Part shown: piece after piece, positions 31,991-46,685 of the stretch
Position numbering within the stretch: position 1 is the stretch's first letter
Layout: each line of letters opens with the position of its first letter
NCBI RefSeq assembly: GCF_022539665.2
Contig: NC_081331.1
Location: forward strand, 3,444,501 to 3,508,500
Length of the DNA stretch: 64,000 bases
DNA from: Daphnia carinata
Lineage: Eukaryota; Arthropoda; Branchiopoda; Diplostraca; Daphniidae
Direction: 5' to 3'
The notes under the pieces: model-generated
The model's database searches: none
What the model saw: only the letters and a program-made list of their open reading frames with translations
Told to the model about the DNA's origin: nothing
Translations under genes and position numbers: made by a program

Positions 31991-33490
31991 TTATTCTTTT
32001 TTGTTGCGTACCTTCTTACTAATGAAATCTGCGTCTAGGATTCGAAAGAATAGAACAATACTCATTAGCACTATGACAGCCAAACCTAGATTTTAAATAC
32101 AGCAAATAAATAATGCAAAGTTGATTACGAAATGATTCCTTAATTTAAGTGTAAATTGCCATTGTGAACTTACCAATACTGCCTGTTGTATAAGCAAGAA
32201 AAGGTACTTGGTCCCTATGAATTACTAACCAACGGGTCATCCAACCAAGCGTGAGTATGCGAAATATCAAAAATGTCCCTAACAACAGACATTACGGATG
32301 CAATGAATTCAAATTCTTTTAGTAATTAAAAATGCTACTACCGATATTTAACAAGCTGTTGAGACGGTAACCGGAATGTTGTCGCGGCGCTCCCTTAATA
32401 ATCATAAGTTGTCGTGTGTGAAGGAATATCGAATTGACCTCGACTAATAATGCGACCACAGCATATCCGATGTATTGTTGTGTAAGCACCGACAGTCCAA
32501 AGCAGATAATAACCTATAAAATTTTAAATAGCAAAAAAGTCTACGCGGAATTTAGTTTATTTTTTTTCTTAACTTACGAAGAAATGGTGAATCATTAACT
32601 CGTATGAGCTGCGCTTCCTGTGATTCAGCAACATGTCAATGAAGTCGTAAATAAAATATCCTGCAAAAGAAAATATTGTTAGACTGAAACCAAAGTCATG
32701 GTAACCTCGAGCTGCGATAAGGTTATTGGACGCAGAAGGATCTGTCACACAAGGCTAAGACCTTTATCTGTTCTTTAATAAGAAAATAACGGGAAAAATA
32801 ATAAGTACATAGACTATCCATAGTTAAGCACGTCCAGATAACCCACTCAAACGGCGTTAGAAAAGTAATTTGAATTTCAAAAAATAATGTTCGCATTCAT
32901 AAAGTATCATCGAATTAATGTAATGATCGATTATGTTATCGAAAAATGTGATATTAGAATTATGGCTTTGCGAATGTTATTATTTTTTTTGCATTAAAAT
33001 TTTAATTGAGGACTGTTGACTAATATTACACTTTATACATGTCTAACGGAAGCGAAATTTCGTAGAATCGGTTCTTTTTACTAATAAAAACATGGATGAC
33101 GCGCATGTTATGTAACTTACCGATAGAGACGGAAACTAAAAGAAGCGACGAAGTGGAGTGAGTTCCAATCAAATCCTCTGCCATTTTCGGATGCCAATAG
33201 AAACTAAACAACATCATCTTTTAGGTGAAGTCAGCTAGTTCATCATTTGACGTCACAACATTTACAGACAGGTGTTTCGCGTACCTAAGTATCGCCCATG
33301 TGCCAGTCAGTATGGAATGAACCAGTGAATTGCAAATGTTCCTCCATTTCCATGTCGTTTGTGTTCCTGATTTCAGAACGGAACTTGGTGTGAGTGGCCT
33401 GAGTAAAAAGTGGATCACTGCGAACGCTACGAAACTCAATCCAGATGCAACAGGACCGAAAATTTCACTGTTGTTTGCTATGTCTGCCAT
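31991..33490 (-). CDS. TLCD1/TLCD2-type TLC-domain multipass membrane protein, complete (6 exons, 247 aa)
   Basis: TLCD1/2 proteins are plasma-membrane TLC-domain proteins that limit incorporation of long polyunsaturated chains into phospholipids and so set membrane fluidity. Exons: 33285..33490, 33121..33203, 32578..32660, 32342..32513, 32174..32278, 31991..32085 (744 nt, phases fit). The order of motifs follows human TLCD1: TWKWRNICNSLVHSILTGTW, then SIGYFIYDFIDML, then YELMIHHFF with its histidine pair, then ALLVEVNSIFLHTRQLM, then the last helix LAVIVLMSIVLFF. Five or six hydrophobic helices are visible. The length equals human TLCD1 (247 aa). The C-terminus is basic (KKVRNKKE). Which of TLCD1 or TLCD2 is closer cannot be decided by eye. 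It is transcribed towards aprataxin. Confidence 0.9.
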
Positions 33491-34525
33491 TCCACTGAAT
33501 ATGTAAGGCGTTACGTAACTTTACAAAATAAACCGTTTTCCGAATATGCCAGTTAACAATACTCGAACATCGAGAACGAACTAACGTCGTCTTAACACAA
33601 AACTGTTCAGAATATTTACTCCACCTTCTTGGCGTTATCTTGTGGGCGCACGTCAGTTGACGCGCCTAGAAATTTTGCAGCAGACAGCATGTTTGACCAG
33701 TTTTGGGGTTTTGGGGGGGAATTGGGACATTGTCTCTGGATGGGGAACCTTACCTACTAACGCCATCTATGCTCTCGATAAATGGCGGTGGTAATCCCGA
33801 TATCTCTCCGCCGGCGACAAAGCAAAGTTTCGCACAAATTATTCGCCACACTTCACACCTGGCCGTTTCAACAATTCGATTCTCTTTTATTTCATAATGT
33901 CTTCTAGTATCCTCCGTTTTTGCCAACGCCATCTGATGATCACCTTATTCACCACAACCGATCTCTCGGGAAGATAACCACACAAGTGACGATTCACGGC
34001 TAGGATGGAATGACCGTGAAAACAAAAAAATTATTCAGCACAAGGTTGAAATTCGCTGGCAATGCCCTACTCCTGCCCGTAGTCCTAGTGCAGTAAGTAG
34101 GTCAAGGGCTCTTTTATCTATGTGTTATGTTATTGGAGTCAGTCAATGGCTGCGGCCAGGGCCATATCAGGGACACCCGCTTTCAAGGCTAAAGAACGAA
34201 TCTCATGAAACAAGAATGAAGGCAGCCAATGTTGACGAAAAACATCTTCCTATAAACATATTAAACAAATCGAGACTAAGTACGTAAAATGATGCGATTC
34301 CAACTGTTTCGCTTTTAAAGCCATAGATTTGCCTTCCAAATAAACGATGGATATTATGCACATGTTTTTTTATGGCAAATAAAACGTACGGTGAGTATTG
34401 CTATACGTACGCCTTGAATTTAAAAAACTGATTCACATGACACGCAATATACGGATAATTTTTTTTATATCTAACGCATCAAATCAAAATGATTGTTTAA
34501 AACTTTACGAATTGAAACCCTAGGC
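33491..34525. other. TLC-gene promoter region and SLX1 3' UTR
   Basis: No coding exon seen. CGCCATCT motifs occur at 33761-33768 and 33927-33934 (reverse AGATGGCG). A TGACGTCA palindrome lies nearby, inside the first TLC-gene intron, at 33248-33255. Confidence 0.4.
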
Positions 34526-35565
34526 TCAGGTTAGAATTGTATCATCAAGAGAAAGATTTTCGCTTTGGTAGCAGCCCTTCAGTTTTCGAATCAAATCAGC
34601 CCATAGCAGCTCACTTAAACAACTTGGGCAAGATCCTTCTAACGGTAGGATGTGATCAGGTTCAGTAATCAAAAAACGGGAAGACAAACACAAGATGTGG
34701 GCTTTCAGTTTGCAATCTGTGTTGAGACAGCTCAAAACCTCACCATTCTCTATCGTTTGGTGGCATAAATCGCACCTAGGGAAGGATGTTGAAGAACACA
34801 ATGAGGTTTTTTCCTTTGACGGTGATGACACTTTCTTTGAAATCACACGGCCTTCTTCAATAGGCATATGAGGTGGAGGCTGCAAGCTGACTTCAAACTC
34901 GACGCGATATTTTGGCACGAGCCACTGAATAGTCAAAGCAAGTCGGTTCCATGGACCCACGCGCAACATATGGGACAAAACTCTCATTTTAAACTGAAAA
35001 CCACTCTCTTTGGACTTTTTTCTTTCCACCAATTTCCTCAGTCTACGGGACTTCTCTGGATGCTGCCAAGCCCATTCAAACTAAAATAAACAAGAAAAAA
35101 CATATAGTTAGATAGAATTGGTCATTTCATTCAAAGTTACTCACTCGAAGTCCAGAGATGTCATTTGGAAAGCCATGAATAATCAAACACATTTCCCTGG
35201 AAAAAGTATCGAATATAAGATATGAGAAAAGTTATTACATAGTATTTGTTCTTTTACATCATTTCTTCATTCTTTTGTCATCTCTGTGTGCCATGTTACA
35301 CTGAAAAACAAACTGCATATCATGGCTATTCAAGCTAAAATATAATAATTAAGTATTTTCTTTAGTACTTCGAAGACTTGGCATACCATGGGCCTTTATT
35401 GGATGTTCTGTATGCGCCACCTGAGCTCACTCCTTTATTGTGTTGCTGTATTCTTCGGTTGGGATTTACGGTATACCCAATGTATGTTCTTCCAACGTAT
35501 TTGGGATTTTCACAGTACAGTAAATATACACCGTAGAAGTTTTCAATGACAGTGCCGGTGCCCAT
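34526..35565 (-). CDS. SLX1: SLX1 structure-specific endonuclease catalytic subunit, complete (3 exons, 261 aa)
   Basis: SLX1 works with the scaffold SLX4 to cut branched DNA such as Holliday junctions and flaps. Exons: 35387..35565, 35145..35196, 34526..35080 (786 nt, phases fit). The N-terminal GIY-YIG nuclease is complete: GVY (12-14), YIG (28-30), the arginine pair in [10 protein letters not shown], and the catalytic glutamate in FEWAWQHP (E79). [11 protein letters not shown] is a family signature. The C-terminal variant RING (CDLCHQTI...[14 protein letters not shown]...CPSC), which binds SLX4, is present, followed by [14 protein letters not shown] as in the human protein. The length is close to human SLX1 (275 aa). 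The first ATG gives [18 protein letters not shown], in line with the family start. Confidence 0.95.
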
Positions 35566-35588
35566 GATGTTACGGATTCTAGAGGCAA

Positions 35589-35849
35589 TCAGTTACTGGT
35601 TTGCTTTATTATTAATTCAGAATCCGCAGCAAACTCGCTGTGAGGAGGATTGACACAAGTCACCTTTGAAACTACGACCGAAACGTCTCCAAGAAATGAA
35701 GCACGGTTTCCGCGGCAAGTAACATCGTCTGCTCTTTGTATTTGGTAACGACCATAGAAATAGAGGAGGGTCGTCGTCTCAGGAGTATTGACTGTAGTAT
35801 ATATTGAATTGTAGCTGAGATTTTTAAATAATCTGAGGAACAGAATCAA
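35589..35849 (-). CDS. Hypothetical 86-aa open frame just upstream of SLX1
   Basis: An uninterrupted frame from an ATG at 35849 to a stop at 35589 ends only 24 bp before the SLX1 start codon on the same strand. It has mixed composition ([20 protein letters not shown]) and no low-complexity stretch, unlike most chance frames here. I recognise no family. It may be a chance frame in the SLX1 5' UTR, an upstream ORF, or a small gene. Low certainty. Confidence 0.22.
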   Translation of the reverse strand: MILFLRLFKNLSYNSIYTTVNTPETTTLLYFYGRYQIQRADDVTCRGNRASFLGDVSVVVSKVTCVNPPHSEFAADSELIIKQTSN

Positions 35850-36729
35850 CCAACGAGTTGGTCAATTTTTAGTACTTCGATTCACTCCTTCCTGTTGTCA
35901 TACCAGAACGTATGGCACAGTATGAAGGCCTAGACATTGTTGGAGGCGAATACTAGGAAATTGTTAAATTGCGCTTGAAATTTGTTTACATGAACTGGGA
36001 ATAAAACCACGTTTGTATGTGATCAGTTTCTCACGATCGTTGTAACTGGTGAAGTGTAATCAACGCTTTGGCAAATGATTGCAGTCACAAACGATTGGGA
36101 TATGGAAGGGAGAGAAGGGTACAGTGTAAGGTGGGCCATGAAGACAGACGTAGACAAAAGGGAGTAAGAGAGCAAGAGAAAAAAAAACAAAATCACCAAC
36201 CAGATAACATGAAACTAAACTGGACCTTGATGGGAGTCAAAATATGATAAACGATCTTCTGTACCACTAGAAAGCATGAAAAAAAAACGGCCAAGAAAAG
36301 CCGTGAGAAGAATGAAGTGAATTGGGTAGGTATACACGCGTTCAGGAAATCTTGCAGGCAAGGAGTTTAGATTATAAATGATGCAGAAAAAAAGAAAATC
36401 ATGATGGGGAACACAGATGTGTACGAAGACTCGAGTCAGACGCAAATCCCTCACGAGCGGAAACCCAACCATTTAGCCAAATGACGACCGAGAAAGAAAA
36501 AAAAATCAGGAGAAAAGGAGGTGCATGATGTAGAGGTGGAGGAAGGAAGGGGATAATTAGGTCAGTTAAGATTGATAACAAGCAGATAGGGAAAAACATC
36601 ATGTTCCTCCAACTGACGATGGCGTTGCAAAATGTTTTTTCATTCGTCTGCAGTCGGTAGTTCAATTTAGTTTCCGTTCTTTTTTTTAAATCTTCCGTCA
36701 TCTTATCGGGCCCTCCATTTGCTTTGTCT

Positions 36730-38072
<1,343 letters not shown>

Positions 38073-41000
38073 CTCTCACGGTATGGTTAGGCTTTGTTTG
38101 ATTTTGTTAGACTCTCTCACTCTCTCTCTCTCACGCCCAAAAGCCTGGCCGTCGCAGGCGGGAGATGGCCAACAACAAAAAAAAGGCAAACAAAAAATAA
38201 AATAAAAGCGCCTGCCACAAGCCTGGGCTTGGAGAGTTCTCTTAGCCCCCCGTCACGGATGCACCTGTTCTCCAACAAGAGCCAAACACAAATCTGTGAA
38301 ACAATCGTCAATGCTGATGACAGTTGGTGTGATTTGATGTGATAAGTTTTAAGAGACTAACAATGATGCCCTCTTGCAGGGCACATACGTTTAAAAAAGG
38401 TATGCAACTACAGCCTTCTTAACCATTACAAAACAAAAAACATTGTACAATACAACGGTTGAATTGAAACTAATGGTGACAGTTTACGAAATCTATGTAG
38501 TTCAAAAACACTGCCATGTGTTAATGCAAATGGATACAAGTAGAAGGAAACAGTTTCTTATCAACTCTGTTTTGAGCCCATATTTAAGCTTAGCTCAGTG
38601 GAATGGTAATGTAGATTTGCCACTAAATAAAATAGCTACCTATAATATAAATCTTAGTGAAACACTATCTGGAGGACGGGCAAGGTCGTTGATGGCCAAC
38701 GCACATGTGAAGGGTCGACAGCATTAGCCTTCCTTGTTTTGCTTCGTACCTCAATCTTTAAATGTAATGGAATGCAACACAAGAGTCTAGTTATGGCAGT
38801 GACTCTATCACGTTATACACTTAATCCGGTAATGATAAAATACCTCGTAAATTACCGTTGATTCGAAAGAAAGTTTAGTGAAAAGACGACACCGGGTTTT
38901 CTTTTCTTGCTCTCAGGTCTAGGGAAAAATTGCCGATGAGTCGATAGGGGGCTAGCTACAGCCTTGCCAGATTCTTGTTTCTTAAAAATCTGAAAATAAT
39001 GTCGTATCGTATAATTAGTATTTGTTATTTTTACTAAATAAAAATACATATTAGGAAAAAATGCTTATAAAATATAAACCAAATTAAATTTATAAAAGTT
39101 TAATATTTATTAAAATTGGTATGACAATTCAAGACTGATTCGGATTGGCTCTGGTTACTACTGACGGAGTTACGAATTACGTCAACCTAGGGTTCCTATT
39201 GGAACTGTCTACCCAAAAATATTCGAAGATCCCCGAGAATTTATATACTCGAATTAAACATAAGCCTTGTTAATACGTTCTGTGAAATTTGTTGTGTCTA
39301 CAAAATTTATTTTCCGTTATCTGAAAGAAATTATCAAACTATAGCCGAAAAAAACAGACGCCATTACCCACAGTTTTAGAATGAAATTGGCGATCTTACT
39401 GCCCTCTGAGAGATGACTGACGCGGCTCATGTAAATATGCAGAACTAACATTTTTTAATAATTTCTTGATTCTCGAAGAAATAAGAAAACTCAACACAAT
39501 AAATTAGATAATTAACCTGGGTAAGGTGCAGTTCATATTCATATATTTTAATGGCAGATCGTTGATGTTAAAAAATCCCTCTTTCTTTAAGATGGCCAAG
39601 TTTGGCTTATGAAGTAGACTCGGTGAGACTCGGTGAGGTGAAATGCAGATAGACATTGGGTTGCAAATTAAGTTTAACATTATTCCTCTGGATTCTGTTA
39701 TGATTAAATTATCAGCTATGGCAGAGAAGGAAAGGGGTACGCCACAACTGAACACTTGGTGGCAGGCTGATGCGAAGATTCCTCAAAACTATGCATACTA
39801 CATAGCCTATGCTTCAAAAGCTGCCATCTAGTGTATAGTTTAGAATACTCTTTGGTTTTGCTGAAAACCCAAAAATGCTTTTAAGCTTTGCACCCAACCA
39901 AATTTGCCACTTTGATCATATCTAACCAGTTCACACAAAGTTAACTCAGCGCTGACGCATTATATTCCATCTCTATATTGTTCCGAAAGTGCCAACAATT
40001 TTTTTGCAATCAGCTAAAACCTAGCTCTCGTTCTATTGCCTTCATTAAGCAATCTCCCGAAACCAATTCCAGATGCACAACTGAATTCGTTCAGAATGCT
40101 TCAGCCAGCACATGGTATTCATTTGAGTGTTGATAGTTTACATACTGAAGAAATGCCCTAACTTTAATATGTAACTATTTTAATTTCTAAGAAAATTTGT
40201 TCAATTCGGTTCAGGGTTTTCCATCTGATATTAACAGTAACCATTGTCGATAATCAAAATTATTTAAAACATACCTTAGGAGGAAGATGCATTAAGAAAT
40301 AGGGAGCGGAGTCACGGAGAAAGCTTTTTCTGTATCATCAAAAAATCAGTTTGTTTTGTTTGGTTGATTTTCTTTGCTTTTTTTCCAGTAAGTTTTACAA
40401 TCGGAGACATGTAGAAGCAAAAAAAATTGAAATAAAATAAAAAATGATGTCGTACAAATAATACACATGAACTGGCGTCTGGTGAAAATGGTATCGAGGA
40501 TTTAAAAAAACAAAAAGAGAACGGGCGGGGTTATAATAAATGTCAGCATAATCCACATTGCTAAATCTACCTGAAAGCTAATAAATACAAAATACAAAGT
40601 TCAGCACTTGGAAAACGAGAAGTAAACCGAAAAAAAAAACATACAAAAAAAAAAACCAAAAAAAAAAAAAAAATAAAAACCAAAAAACCAAAAACAAAAA
40701 AATAAAAAAATAAAAAGATCAACTTCGGTTAGGGGAGTGAACAGGAGATGTCGGGCAAGTGATGTGTCATTTGCCAAGAATAGCAAAGTGCCGATTAGCC
40801 GCCATCTCTTTCGTGGAATTAGTACAGGAAACAGGAAACGATGGAACAAACAAACAAACAAAAAAATTACATGCAGTTCAACTCAAAAGATCGAAAATTT
40901 TGTTCTTTTCGAATCACGAGTTTTTTTGCCATATTTTTTTCAGGGGGGAGAAGAGGGGAGCATCGCTTTGTGTCGATGAACAATAAGTTGGTTAGGAAAT

Positions 41001-41784
41001 TATTGGAACACGAACGTATATTTGAATGATTGATTTCTCCTCTTGTTTCAAACAGTTGCCAGTGTAGTCCCACTAAGCGGCCAGTTGTCGGTCCAGTCGA
41101 CTCGATCCTGCCCAGCACGTCGTCGAGTATTTCTTCTTCTCATCACCGTCAAAGCTTATAACAAGGCGGCACAGAAAATAGCAATCAAGGAAACACCGCA
41201 TGTGGTACACGATTGGCCGCATCGCGTGAATCCCGTCGGATTTGTCACGCAACATAAAAGTTTGTCTTGTCCGCCTTGTATGGCACTATTCATCGCACTT
41301 GTCTTGCTTCTCTGGCCGGCTGGATATACTATTATGCAATCGATTCCAGCAATCTGTCGCTGTTTCACGCAAAAAAAAAAAAAGCAAGATAATTTTAATT
41401 GTGCACCGAATTCACCACCTGACACGCACGATTTCCAATTTTCTTTTTGTTCGTAGTAGACTCCCATAATTGATGAACGGACAGCAATCACGGCCTTATT
41501 TATCCACATATACAAAGAAAAAACACAAAAGTCGACAACAGAACAAAAGATTTCTAAAATTAAAAAAGTTTGGGGAGAGGGTAATCGCTTCCTTGTTCTT
41601 GTTTTCATATTCACAATGATTCGAGGAAAAAAAAAAAGAGGATGGCGGAACAAGGGAAAGAAAAAGGAGCATCAGGATTTTTTTTTTTTTTTTCGTTATG
41701 TGTGACGACAGCACGTTAAATTCTTTCGTTCTATGTCTTCTTTTGTCGTATGCCAAAGCCCATTTTATTATCGATTGGCGCCAT
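38073..41784. other. Sxl 5' region, spacer, and ADAMTS-like 3' UTR
   Basis: No coding exon could be supported. A (CT)n tract (38107-38133) lies just upstream of the Sxl start codon. The interval 40600-41780 is A/T-homopolymer rich and directly follows the ADAMTS-like stop, so it probably holds that 3' UTR. A GCCATCTAG motif is at 39823-39831. Confidence 0.4.
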
Positions 41785-44700
41785 TCACGTCTTCGGTTTG
41801 GAGCAAGAAGCACAACACGAAACGAGATAGTATTTCAACTTGCACAATCTCGCTTGCACAACCAAATGACAATTTTTGAACTTGTCTGAGCAACCCTCTC
41901 CTGTAAAAAAAGAAGACGGTCAAATCAGCTGATGAAAATACGAACACAACGAAACTAGAAAACGAATTTTTAAAAAATATAAAGAACTAAAAAAAAAAAC
42001 AAAAAAACTTGGCATTTTACCCGATGCTGATGCACTGGCTTCTGGCGTGACTCCTTCGCCGCCATTAGCCGGAGCTACGGTCACCACGTTTGTTACGGTA
42101 CTATCGGCAATCCTTGTGCTGCTGGATTTGGGAAGTTTGGCTGCTTTCCTCGGTTTCACCGGTTCAGGAATTTCAGTTTCGTTATTGCGGTTACTTTCTA
42201 CACTAATGACCGGTGTGTCCTGTGCTTCCATCGTGCTGTCCTCATTGCCTGGCACTAAAATGAAGAAGAAACCAAAAATGTAAACAAAACACGCATTAAA
42301 GTAATAGCACGAATAGTTCAGTTCCTTGTAACGATAAATACCTCAAAACGGGCAAAACGAGTTTCAAAGGCACATACCTTCGTTGCAAGTTGTTCGGACA
42401 TTGCAAGCCTGTCGAAGCAGCGGTCGATCTTCCTCTTTGCAGTCTTGTGATGGCAGCTGATTCGAGTCCAGGCATTTAACTTCCCTGCGCTGGGCTCCCG
42501 TTCCGCATGTAGCCGAACACTAATCGAATATTTAAAAAATGACAAACAAGAGACAACGGAAATTTAGGGAAAGGATTCCGGTTTCCAAAATGTTTCCGAC
42601 AGCTCTATCGGTTAACAATTAAAAGAATGACAGATTAGTTTCATACCTCGGACCAGTCTGTCGTATACCACTGCGGAAGGCATTTGCCCAAGTTGCATGG
42701 GGCTGTGTTATTGGGTTTATCGCGAGCCGGGCATTGCATATCAAGTCCTACGCGATATTGACCTCTCATAAACGTCAGACAGATGACCTCCCGAGTTTGG
42801 GTTCCTTCATCGCAAGTTGCCGAACACTGGAATAATATTGGGGAAAAAATAATTAGAAACGACGACAAGTAAGGTAAAGGCCATTCTCTTCTTTTTAGGC
42901 TTCTTCTTTCTTTTATTTATTACGATTATTTCTTTTTGGTTTTATTTATTTTGTGTTGGCTTCTTCCCAACACACGTGCGCAATAACGGACGTCAGGAGC
43001 AGCAACGAAATGAAGAAAAAAAAAAAAACAAAAAAACAAATAAACTAAATCAACAAAAATACCTGAGACCAAGGTCCAGCAAACCACTTCCCGCTGCAAT
43101 CTTTCGCTGAAACACACGTCCTGGATGTGTCGGGCTTCTTGCTAACATCGCAATCCATTTCACTGTTGCTAGAACAGTGAGCTTTGCGCGTTTGAATGCC
43201 AGTGCCGCATTCTTCCGAGCACTGCAAATCGACCGACAAAGCAATAATTCAAGTTGAAATGCAGAGATTCTTGCGCAATCGCGAAATACAAAGGTGTTTC
43301 CCGTGAAAAAAAAACAAACAAAAAACAAAAAGATGAAAAACAAAAATGAAATACCTGGCCGGACCATTCGGTAAAGAACCAGGTGTTTGCCGTGCAAGAG
43401 CCCATATCGCAAATATCGCTGCTGGCCGGTCTTTCAGCTGACGAACAGTCAGATTCGCCGACGTCTCGGCCGTCAAAACCCTGGCAGAAAACGCGTCGGT
43501 GTCTCATGCCTTTGCCGCAACTGGTCGTGCACTTCATAAAACGAAGAGAAAAGCGAAAAAGAGGAGGTGAGATAACGACAAGGCAAAAGCATTCAATTCA
43601 CGTTCGTCAGTTATCAATCACGAAACGAGACAAGTCTCGCGTACGATAATGCAGTTGAAATAGAGAAATGTAAATGTTCACGTTTGTTGCTTACTTTTCC
43701 CCATTCGGAGGTGTGCCATTTGGCGCAGTTGCCCAGATTGCAATTGCGTACCCTGGGAACCGACGGAGCTGCATTGAGGCAAGCGGCCTCGTTGACTCTC
43801 ATCGTCAACGTGGCGGAGATCTCTTGCTTGCAGGTCAGATCGCGCGTCTGGATTCCGTCGCCGCACGTCGCGCTGCACGAGGTCCATTCGCCCAGCACCC
43901 ATCTGCCAAAAAGAAGAAGAGGAATGTCACACAACGTTCATCACCAAAAACCAAACAAATTCCGTTCGACACGAAAAAAGAGACGAGGTCGTAGATGGAA
44001 CAAGACAAGGATTCCATACAAGGCGATAGCGTCTCATATTTATTATTTTTTTTAGAAAACATCAGACGTGCAAGACTAATACTTCAAAAGCTGCTGTCAC
44101 AGTTACATAGAAAATTTCAGCTTGGAATTCAAACAGAAGGTGCAACTGTTCCATCATTTTTCCAGGAATATTGAATTGTATATTTTATTACTGACCGCTT
44201 ATACGAGCTACTCAAAAGCTAAAGGTTACACTCACTCGGCTGGACACGGTTTGGGGCCGCATCGGACAGTCTCCGACGGTGGTCTATCTTCTTCTTTGCA
44301 ACGATGATCGGCCACAGGCACTTGATCTCTGTCTCTGACGCAAACAATCAGCGCTTGTTGCACACCTGCCAAATATCATTCAAAATAGCCGTACAAAACG
44401 TTCCATTAGAGAATGCCATTACAATACAAACAATTCACGGTCGTTAAAGTGAAATATACCACGCAGTTATTTACGTGTTTTTTTGTTTTTTTTTTATGCG
44501 TTTGATAATTTTTTTTTGTTTTTCGATTTACCTCCTCCGCAAGTCTTGGAACATTCCGAGAATCCCACTTGTTTCCAGACAAAGCTCTTGCCGTTGGAAT
44601 GGCGACGTGGTCCGCGTCGGTGAGGTGGCGGCGTCGGAGCGTTGGGGTCGATCGCCTGCAGCTCCGGAGAGCCGAGTTTGCCTTGTTCGCCCGGCGCAGA

Positions 44701-46649
44701 TGAACTTGTTCCAGCCGCTCCTCCTCCGCTCTGCTTGTTGTGAATTCTGTGTCCGTGCTGGCGCCGTTTATTCGATGTCCGGCCACCTAAGAAGTCGAAA
44801 ATAACAACAAGAAGATATTGAAAACATTAAAAAGGATAGATGTAAATCATTTTGCGTGCGTCTCTTTAAGTGTTTCTAGATTGAAGTAAACGACCAGCAG
44901 CCAAAAAAACTTTGAGAGCTTTTTAAGGATCAACAAACTCTCTTTCTATTTTTTTCGGTTTTCAATTGAAACGCCTCTGAATCAAAAGTCGTTTTGCCGA
45001 GGAATTTTTTTTTTTTTTTTTAAAGACTCAGCCGAAGGAATAAAGGGAAAAAAGAAATCCAAACATCCGCTGGGACTACAACCCATTAAAAATCCGTTTA
45101 CGACTCCCCCCCCCCCCTATTTTTTTACCTCTTTTTCCCACCCTCTCCAATCTAAAATAGCACGACACTGGATACGCCATGAAAAATAACGACCGTGAAC
45201 AAACATCACGCAGAAGCTATAGCACAACACATCGGTGATTCCATCAACTTTTATATACGTTATAGGCTGTAAAAAAAAACAAAAAGGACGGTTATGAAAG
45301 CTGACAAGTTCGGAGAAAACCCCCCAAAAATTTCAGAGTAAAAAAAAAAGGGGGAGAAAAAAAAAATACCATGATGTGATGATCGTCCCGTTTCTTTGTT
45401 GTGCAGGACAGCAGGTGCTTGGACAACCGTATCGCTCCTACCGTCTCCGCTGGATGCAGAAGCTTGATTGGTGTTGGCGTGGTCAGACGAGGCGGAAGAA
45501 GAACCATCAAAGTTGGAGGGTACGGCAATGCCCAACGTAGCCAAACTGCCGCTGGAACTGAGCGAGGCAGGGTAGTTGCCACTGCTGGCCGGATAATTCG
45601 ACGGTCCGGATGCTGGAACTTGTTGATGGATTCCACCTAATCCGGCGGAAGAACCTTGTTGAATCGTTTGAAATAATCCACCTTCGGAGCCGAGGCTGCG
45701 TGGCGGCGGCGGCTGCTGCGGTGGTGGGTTAGCGCCAAAAAAGTTCGTGCCACCAGGTGAAATAGGCGAGCCGGACGCTCCATCTAGTTGATATCGCCCA
45801 GCTGGAACATTAGCTGATGACACTGCCGGACCGCTGTTCAGCAAATCGCTTTGGCCGAAAGACGTGGCCGGTACCGTAGGTGTTGGTGAATTACTAGGGC
45901 GTGGCACAAGATTATTGTTGGCCACTCCCAAAGGTAGCATGTACTCGTACTTGATACCGGGGTTGATTTGTTGGTAAATCACCTGTTCAAATAAATAGGA
46001 AAATTAAAAGATTGTCCTCTTTGAATTCGTTATTTTTCGCATGGACAAATTTGAAATATACCATGATATCGATGGGCTCGGTCAATGGTCCTTGTGTGGT
46101 TATCAGCTCGGGAGTGGACGCGTCTTGGCGCCGATAGGTGAACGTGGTGCCGGCTGCCTGATACTCGCCTGACCAGTTGATGGCCCAATTACCATTGAAG
46201 ACGAATGTGCCATCGGAACGCCTTAGAGCTGAATCAGGAAAAGAAAAGAAAAAACCAAAGAATGGTAAGTCTTTTGATTGCCAATTTATAATATCTATGC
46301 ATTCATAATGATGTTTGTCTCGGTTATAACAGAGAAAAAGAAAAACTATTTCGCCGCGTGATGATGTGCGGATAGGGTTCATTTTATACGCCGCGTGATG
46401 AGATTAGCTGTGCGGGAGGCGAACGAGAACGAAACGCCACGAATGGCTAGCAAATGAGAATTGAGTTGCCCATTCCAATTCATCGAACAAACTGTTGGTA
46501 CGATGACCCGAAAAAGGCGACGTGGCCAATCTCTCGTCATTGCACAGACAATCAGTCAGGTATGGATTTTTTTTTTAGTGGCGAGAGCAAAAAAAAAAAA
46601 AAAAAAAATGTAAATATTAAGCTACAAATGCGATGACTCACAAACGAGG

Positions 46650-46685
<36 letters not shown>

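Noticed and set aside
38443-38727. 94-aa plus-strand frame between Sxl and the ADAMTS-like gene
   Set aside because: Single isolated frame, no recognised domain, not linked to neighbouring exons.
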